Shown here in pieces: positions 47,201 through 56,200 of a stretch of DNA of 64,000 bases (the stretch's first letter is position 1; each line of letters starts with the position of its first letter). This stretch comes from Leuctra nigra (Eukaryota > Arthropoda > Insecta > Plecoptera > Leuctridae): assembly GCA_934045905.1 (NCBI GenBank), contig OW203762.1, forward strand, positions 7,006,001 through 7,070,000, given 5' to 3'. A program made the position numbers and the translations under genes. The notes under the pieces were generated by a model. The model did not search any database and was not told where the DNA came from. It saw nothing but the letters and a program-made list of their open reading frames with translations.

Positions 47201-50200
47201 TTAGTCGTCCACTCTCCACCAACGGGAAACCAGACCAACCCGAAAACGAATAAGAGACCGCGCTGCCAGCAACATCTTCGCAGTCAACCGCCAGAAGATG
47301 AAGGAAGTACATCCTTCGAAACGTCGCGAACGGCCCTTATCAGGGCCACCAGCACCTCCAACGAAACAAACCGTCACCACTGCCATGTCATTACAAGATG
47401 GTTCCGAAAACGTCCACGACATTATTTTATGAAAGTTTTGACTTGGCCAATTTTTTGATATCACTGTTTTTCAGTGCTGAATTTTTAGATTTCTTCTATT
47501 TTTTTTAAGTTGAAGAGACTTGGCTGGTATTTTTACACGGAGTGTTTTTTTTATGGGGATATCACTCCTTTTTTTAGTTTATTCTTACACTTGTGACATA
47601 TATTGTTGCACCAAAGACTATAATTCCTTTAAAAAATACGCCTTTGTGATTTGGTTGCTAAGAAAAGTTGTGCTAATTACTATGTATATGCTTTAAATAA
47701 TATGCTATGATATGAAGTATAGCGAAAGTTTTGTTCCAATCGGTCCAGCCGTTCTCGAGATATATGGCATCACTTCCGGTTTTCAAAATGGCGGCTGACT
47801 TCACTGCCACCTAAAATTTGTATCTATATATTTTATGCAACATAATAAGCCTTCTGAATATGTAGTTATTGTTATAAGAAATGATTTTAGTCAGATTTGG
47901 CATTTTTATGACGTCATTTCCGGTTTTGGTAATAGTACATTTCTATTTCGACTATTGATATTTCATAAAGAAGACCGTCCGAATCGTTTGGCGCTAGTTT
48001 CGTCCCGATAGGTCCATCCGTTTTTAAGATGTAACGTCACTTCCGGTTTCAAAATGGCGGCACAAAAAATTGTAAGGGCAAGGTATCATCAGCTGCCAAA
48101 AGTGCATATGCGGTAAAAATTTTAGATCGATTAGTTTAGCCGTTTAGGCGGTGACAGCGGTGTTTCCTGATATCTGAATTTGAATCTGAATCATCATTAT
48201 CAGATAGCTTTTAAAAGGGGTGTAATTTCACTGCTTTCACGGCCCTCTAGCTTGCAAATGGAATAACCTATTGTTCCCAAATTTGGTATATGTTGTCAGG
48301 TGGGCCATAACTCGAAATTAAGGTATTTCGCAACAATGTGAGATTTTTCCAATTTTCAGATCCAGTAGGCCGAAAATGCCATGTTGTTGCTTACAGTAAA
48401 AGTGGTTGGTCTGCTCCTCAGTTTCTTAGGCTTTTACGGTTTGTTGAGTGAGTGTGAGTGTACAGTACAACTTGGCTGGGTGGAGCGACCGCTCCACTAG
48501 ATTGCAAGAGCTTGTATTTATGGCCTCTCATGATGTGTCCAAAGTATTCTAGCTTTCGTCTTTTGATGGAAAATATCACCTCTAAGTTCTTATTCATTCG
48601 TTCCATCACTTCGACATTTCTAACCTTGTCCATCCATGAGATTCGGAGCATGCGACGATAAACCCACATCTCGAAAGCTTCCAGTCTCTTGCATAGCAAC
48701 TTGCTTAAGGTCCAACCTTCAAGTCCATACAACAATACGAGAAATATGTAGCACCTGACCATGCGCATCATCAGATCTAAGTTAAGATTGCGATTACACA
48801 GTAGTTGCCTCATATTAGTGAATGCCGAGCGTGCTTGTTCGATACGACTCTTGACCTCTTGAGTATATTCCCATTGATCGTTCACGCAACAACCAAGATA
48901 TCTGTAGTGATGTACGCGCTCGATAACAACGTTATCCAGCACTAACTGGGCATCAATGTTCCTTAGCTTTGAAACAACCATAAACTTCGTATTTTTCAAG
49001 TTCATGCTAAGACCGCTGTGGTTAGTTGTAACACTAACTTCCTCCAACAGCGACTGCAGATCTTCCTAGTTTGTCAGCCAGCAGGACTGTGTCGTCGGCG
49101 TATCTTATACTGTTCACCAGCTCCCCATTGATGACGATACCTTCTACTGCGCCATCCAAAGCTTCTGCCAGTATAGCTTCCGAGTAAATATTGAATAATA
49201 ACGGTGACAAAACACAACCCTGCCGAACACCACGCCGAATCAGGACTTCCTCGGAAAGGCTCTCTTCAACTTCTTTCAAGACTGCCTGCTGATTCCAATA
49301 CATATTTGCTATGATACGAATATCTCTTCTGTCCAGCCAATGTTATGCAATAGCTCCATTAATTTCCTGTGTTTGACCTTATCAAACGCTTTCTCATTAT
49401 CAATGAAACAAGCATAAACGTCCATATTCATATCTTGACAACGCTGCACTAATACTTGCATGCAGAACAAGGCATCCCTTGTACCAAGGCCATTCCTAAA
49501 TCCGAATTGAGATTATGTCATCATCAGATGTTATAAATTACTTCAATTATTAGTAAATCATATTCTCAACTCAACAGAGCCGAGGTTCCACTTTGAGGAT
49601 GCAATGCAATGTATAGTAAATGGCAGTGTTGGGGAAGTTCCTTTTTAAAACGATCTTTTTAAAAGTTCAGTTCACGTCCAAATATATGAACTTTTTAAAA
49701 GTTCAAGTTCTTTATTTTAAGCATGTGTAGTAAAAGTTCACGTTCCTTAAAAAAACAAATATAAGTTCTTTTAAAAGTTCTTTTGAAAAAAAATTAACTA
49801 TATCTAGTGGAGCGGTCGCTCCACCCAGCCAAGTCGTACTATACACTCACACTCACTCAACATACCGTAAATGCCTAATAAACTGAGGAGCAGACGAAAC
49901 ACTTTTACTGTAAGCAACAACATGGCATTTTCGGCCTACTGGATCTCAAAATTGGGAAATCTCACATTGTTGCGAAATAACTTAATTTCGAGCTATGGCC
50001 CACCTGACAACATATACCAAATTTGGGAAGAATACGTTATGCCGTTTGGGTGCTAGAGGGCCGTGAAAACAGTGAAATTACACCCCTTTTAAAAGCTATC
50101 TGATGATGATGATTCAGATATCAGGAAACGTTGCTATCACCGCCACAGCCTAAACGGCTGAACCGATCAAACTGAAATTTTTACCACATATGCACTTTTG

Positions 50201-53200
50201 GCGTCTGATGATACCTTGCCTCTTGTGATTTTTTGTGCCGCCATTTTTAAACCGGAAGTGACGTCATATCTCAAAAACGTCTGGACCGATTAGAACGAAA
50301 TTAGCGCCATTCGATTTAGACGGTCATCTATATGAAGTATCAATAAAAAAATTATTATTTTCTTATTTTCTGAACCGGAAGTGACGTCATAAATACGCAA
50401 TATTTAACTTATTTCAACAAATTATACTTAAAATACATACATAAGTAACTTACATTGTAACATAGACAATACAAATTATAAATTCAAGGAGGCAGTGTTC
50501 TCGGCCGCCATTCCTGAAACCGGAAGTGACGTAATATATCTAAAACGCCTGTACCGTTTGCAACTGAACTAGCTCCTGCGTATTCATTCTGCAACTTTTT
50601 TTGAAACTCAATTGTGAAAAATGAATAAACAAATTAACGGTACCGGAAATGGCGGCAGGAACCACTAAATGAAACCGGTAGTGACGTCATATATTACATA
50701 CGGCAAGACCGATTTTACGGAAATATAGGGATTATGAATTCAGATGGTCGTTCATAAAGTATCAACTAGATTGTTTTCCTATTACCTATACCGGAAATGA
50801 CGTCATAAATATGCTAAATGACGTCATAAATATGATAATTGACACAAAATTCACCACTTTATACTTTTAAATAGATATTTAGTAAACCTACTTTGTAAAT
50901 AATTATAAATTCAAGGTTGCAGTGTTCTCGGCCGCCATTTTTAAAACCGGAAGTGACGTCATATATTGAAAACAGCTGTACCGATTGCAACCAAATTTTG
51001 GAAATGTGAAGGACTAATAATTATGAATTGAAGACGACTTTATTTTCGGCCGCCATTGTTAAAACCGGAAGTGACGTCATATATCGAAAACGGCTGTACC
51101 GATTGCAACCAAATTTTAGAAATATGGAGGACTAATAATTATGAATGAAATACGACATTATTTTCGGCCGCCATTGTTAAAACCGGAAGTGACGTCATAT
51201 ATCGAAAACGGCTGTACCGATTGCAACCAAATTTTGGAAATATGTAGGAATTATAATTATGGATTAAAGGCGACATTATTTTTGGCCGCCATTGTTAAAA
51301 CCGGAAGTAACGTCATATATCAAAAACGGCTGTACCGATAGCAACCAAATTTTGGAAATGTGTAGGACTTATAATTATGAATTAAAGACGACATTATTTT
51401 CGGCCGCCATTGTTAAAACCGGAAGTGACGTCATATGTCGAAATCGTCTGTACCGATTGCAACCAAATTTTGGAAATATGGAGGACTAAAAATTATGAAT
51501 TAAAGACGACTTTATTTTCGGCCGTCATTGTTAAAACCGGAAGGGACGTCATATATCGAAAACGTCTGTACCGATTGCAACCAAATTTTGGAAATATGTA
51601 GGACTTATAATTATGGATAAAAAGACGACATTATTTTCGGCCGCCATTGGTTCAACCGGAAGTGACGTCATATATCGAAATCGTCTGTACCGATTGCAAC
51701 CAAATTGTGCAATTATGTAGGACTAAATGAATTCAAGACGACATTATTTTCGGCCGCTATTTCAAAACCGGAAGTGACGTCATATATCGAAAACGGCTGG
51801 ATCGATTATAACGAAACTTAAGCTATTCTTCTTGGATAATCATTTTCATCTTATACCAAACGCAACTTTTCTTAGTAAGCAAATCGGTTGAGGCGTATTT
51901 TTTTAAAGAAATTAGTCCCTGCTCGGACATGTGCTACAAGCTGTATGAATAAACTAACAAAAGAAGTGATATCCCAGAAAAAAACACTCCGTGTAAAAAA
52001 GGCAGCCAAGTCTCTTTACTTTAAAAAAATTCAACACCGAAAAGGAGTGATATCAAAAAAGGAGCCAAGTCAATGACATTTCCAAATATTTAATCGTATT
52101 TTTGAAATAAAAGAATAAACACCGAGAAATACTTTACAAAAGGACTTGGCGCATCGTTTTTTAAATTCATTTTTTGATTCATAAGCATATGCCATTGATA
52201 TACAACCGTAATTTAGAATTTTTAGAATAATAGGGAAACATCTTTCAATTACATATTATACATATACCTACTGTAAAATATTATCTATTAGAATATGTAC
52301 GTACGCGATAAAACTTGTTGCCTATGTTTTCTATAAATACACAATAGTTAGTTATCTTCGTAATATTGTTTCGTGGTCAACATAATTAAGTCTCATGCGT
52401 TAAACCTTCTCATCATGAAATACATTTCTATTAATCCACATTTTATAACAAAACATTTCACAAAGTACATAGTCACATTGAATTTCTATTAAAAATTTTA
52501 ACTTTATACACTTGACACTTCAAAAATATATAATAGTGTTCCAAAGACAGTTCGTAATTATTTGACAACGTTTCATGATTTCCTTCAGTCAAGATCAAAT
52601 TATGAAAAGATACCCTTCTAATATCACCATATTAACAGTGCTATAAGAATATGTATGAGCCCACTTCCAATTGTTATTTAATTCTTCCACCCTTATATTA
52701 CTTATCTATTACAGCATGAAATCTTTCTACTATCGCCATTGACAAAACTATAAAATAGCCATTACTAAAAGTAGCTTGATTCATAGTTTCTGGCTCTAAT
52801 AGAAAGAGGAAAATGTACCTACTTTAAATTTCTTTCCACTTTTAGTATTGAATGAGGTCTTTAAAAAAACGATGCGCCAAGTCCTTTTGTAAAGTATTTC
52901 TCGGTGTTTATTCTTTTATTTCAAAAATACGATTAAATATTTGGAAATGTCATTGACTTGGCTCCTTTTTTGATATCACTCCTTTTCGGTGTTGAATTTT
53001 TTTAAAGTAAAGAGACTTGGCTGCCTTTTTTACACGGAGTGTTTTTTTCTGGGATAATTAACTACGCGTGAAACTTTGGAACTGGGAAGAATCTAAGAGG
53101 GGCCCCTACTTCCCCTTCCACACCTGCCTCAAACTACCCTCGCCATAGTAACCAATCCACGCTCAGAGTTAAAGAAACTTGGGAAATCTTCGGATCGGCT

Positions 53201-56200
53201 CGGACTTTATTCCGATTCGACGGCTTAGTGCTCAGTAGGAAAGAGCGAAATTGATCGTAACGTTCGTGGTTAAAACGAACGTTTGACGTTAACGTTCTTT
53301 GTATACAAAAAAGAACGCATTCGCTCAAAAGTTCGCAAAAAAAGTAACGCGTTCCTAGGAACGCGTTCTTTTTAAAAGTTCCCTCCCCAATACTGGTAAA
53401 TGGATTGGAGGAAACCCGGTAACCGGCATGTAGCCTACTCCTGACGAAAGATACCAAGGGGGACAACGTCTTAACGTCCCATCCGAAGGACGGTGTAATA
53501 TTTTCAGCACAAGCCTCCACAACCCGCGTCGTCGAGAAACTGATAACAGGTGGAGGGAAGTCGCAACACCAACCCCCGAACACCCCAGTCTCTCTGGCCC
53601 AACGACCCCGTTCAATGTTGCTTAGATCTGTTGAGAACCGTGGTCTTATCCTATACATCCGTTATCAACTTTAGGAAGTCACTTCAAATGTACCTCAAAG
53701 ATAAGATATTTAAAATGGATTTCCGATGTCGTTGATTTTGATTTTGTCCATGATTTGCAGCTACATCCGCTGCTTCTTCTTCTCCACGAAGACGGCAACA
53801 TCTATCGGCAAGAACGCGAAGCCCGAGAACAACATCGAGCTTGTGTTCATGACGTGGAACTGGCTGCAGGGAGTGTTCGTGTTCGCGCTGCTCATCAGTC
53901 AAGTAGGTCTTGCAGTTGTCTGCGTCTCAGTGGCAGTGACTCTCCTGATCCATGTGTCTTGATTCTCTCCATCTTCACAGAGTCGCTCCTGATAAGTCCT
54001 TCAATAGTGAACCAGCGTAGAGATCGCGAGACATATTATGTCGATAGGACAACTATTCAATGGGATTAGCATTGACTCGACAATGACGTCGATCGTCTAC
54101 GTCGTGTCTAATTATGTTTTTCTCGTGAAGACTTATCGATCGACTGATGCCAAAATATCCACGGTCGTTGTACAGAACGACTACAAGAAGATGCCTGAGC
54201 TCTCTAGTGCGGATTACGCGCATGATATGACTGATGTTTGTGCGCAGATGCGGGACATAGTGGCGTCGGCTACCGGCGTGCAGAACGAGTACCGGCAGAT
54301 CGTGGACGGCACTCTGGAGTACATGCGTCGCCAGAACCTGCCACTGGAACTGCAGGAGCGCGTCAAGCGTTGGTTCACCTTCACGTGGACGCAGCAGCGC
54401 ACTCTAGGTGGGGTTCATTCCAACTTTCACACTCAAACTCTTACGATCGATAAAAAAAATTCGTTAACATCACTGAAAAATGTTCTCGATAAAGTATAAC
54501 CTTGGAACTGTGGACATTACAAGATCGTTCGAGTCGGTTTTCCATACGGAATCGAGAAGATGTGACGACAGCCCGTGTGAAAGAGCATGCGAGCTGTTAT
54601 AAAAGAATTCCCTTTCGCACGGTTTGTCGTCACATCTGCTCGAATCCGAATGAAAAAGGGAATTAACGATCTCAAAAATAGGTTACCTGTTCCATCGACT
54701 GACCGAGTTTCACTCCAAGAAATTAATCCCATCCCATCGCAACAATAATGGAAGAAACACAATTGTAAATGATCTGACACAATGCCAGACAACAGACGCC
54801 CGTATAATATTGACTGTATTCGCAGACGAGCGTCAAATCACCGGCAATCTTCCCAACAAACTGAAGATGGACGTGGCCTTGAACCTGCACATCCAGACAC
54901 TGAATAAGGTGCAGCTGTTCAAGGACTGCGACGAGGCGCTTCTGCGGGAGTTGGTGTTGAAACTCCGACCAGTCATCTTCCTGCCCATGGATCTGGTCAT
55001 TAGGAAGGTAGGGGGTTATCATAGGTACACGCTTGCGTACTCCAGACAAGTCGAAAAAACTGGTTCTCAGATTGGGTTGTGTGTATTTGTTGATGATACG
55101 TGATGTGTATATCTTTATAATTTGCGTATCTGCCCAGCAGTCAAACTATTATTTTGAATTTGTGGGGCTGTGTGTTTTTTTCAGTTGTATAATGTGTTGA
55201 ATGAAAACAAAAAAGATTGAGGACAAAGCTGTTCTTCTGTTTAAATCCCTTTTGCCGTTGAAAGCCTCACCAATAGAGTGCTAGCTTGCCGCGGTGGTGG
55301 AGCTTAAGGGACCAACTCACATTACCAGTTGGTCCCAACTAAATGCAGTTCAGTGTCGACCTGGTCCCACGCCCTTCCCAAATTCGCGGGCTCCTCGGGC
55401 CGGCCCACCCCCTCGAGATGGAGAAGTTGTGGTGTCTTCTCAACTGTTGACTTGGGACGTAGGGCGACGTTGGCAAGGAGATGTATATCGTGAAGACCGG
55501 CCAGGTGCAGGTGATGGGCGGCAACGAAGTGCTGGCAACACTGTCGGAGGGATCCGTGTTCGGCGAGATCGCGCTCCTGGGCGACCAGGGAGGCGGGAAC
55601 AGACGCACCGCCACTGTCAGGTACATCCCTTGTTCCATGGCAACAGACACACCGCCACTGTCAGGTACATCCCTTGTTCCCTTGAACTCCGTTATATATT
55701 ATTGTGCGAAGTTCTAGCAACTTGGCTAATTAACATTGTTAAGTCTGATTTGCATGTTAAACTTGTCAATGTGAAAGGATGTAACACTGTTAAATGATAC
55801 CAAAGTCCAGAACTCTGTTCAATCGCCTCCCCGCCAGCGATGCAACGTTGACCTCTGATTGGCCAACTTGTGTGTTGTCGAGCAGGTCACGAGGCTTCAG
55901 CAACATCTTCGTCTTGAACAAGGCTGACCTTGAGGAGGCGATCGAACATTACCCGGCTGCGCAGAAGATCCTGCATGAGAAAGCACAGTGAGTGTACATA
56001 ACCTCAAACCAGTCCTGCGAACATCGTAGTTCACATTTCACATGAGTCACAGGGACATAGCTACTTGGTAACATAGCTAATTCGATGAACTGCATAATTA
56101 CTTTTGAAAACATAAAGGACTTCTGATCACGAATAAGTTATTACGTCATTACTCCAAATTATGATATCATAATGAGGTTGGTTGGTTCTGTCTATCACCA

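Larger units (their letters stand above)
49624..53395. mobile_element. 3.8-kb hAT-like composite element with 8-bp target duplication
   Basis: The ends are CAGTGTTGGGGAAGTTCC and the inverted GTTCCCTCCCCAATACTG; perfect gtaaatgg copies flank it (49616-49623, 53396-53403). Near both ends are AAAAGTTC repeats. The interior has been filled by the CCGGAAGTGACGTCA array and a TA-flanked element at 51972-53054. No transposase frame was seen. Confidence 0.88.

Noticed and set aside
46837..47464. Several 80-105-codon frames
   Set aside because: They lie in the arms of an inverted repeat and mirror each other; no domain recognised.
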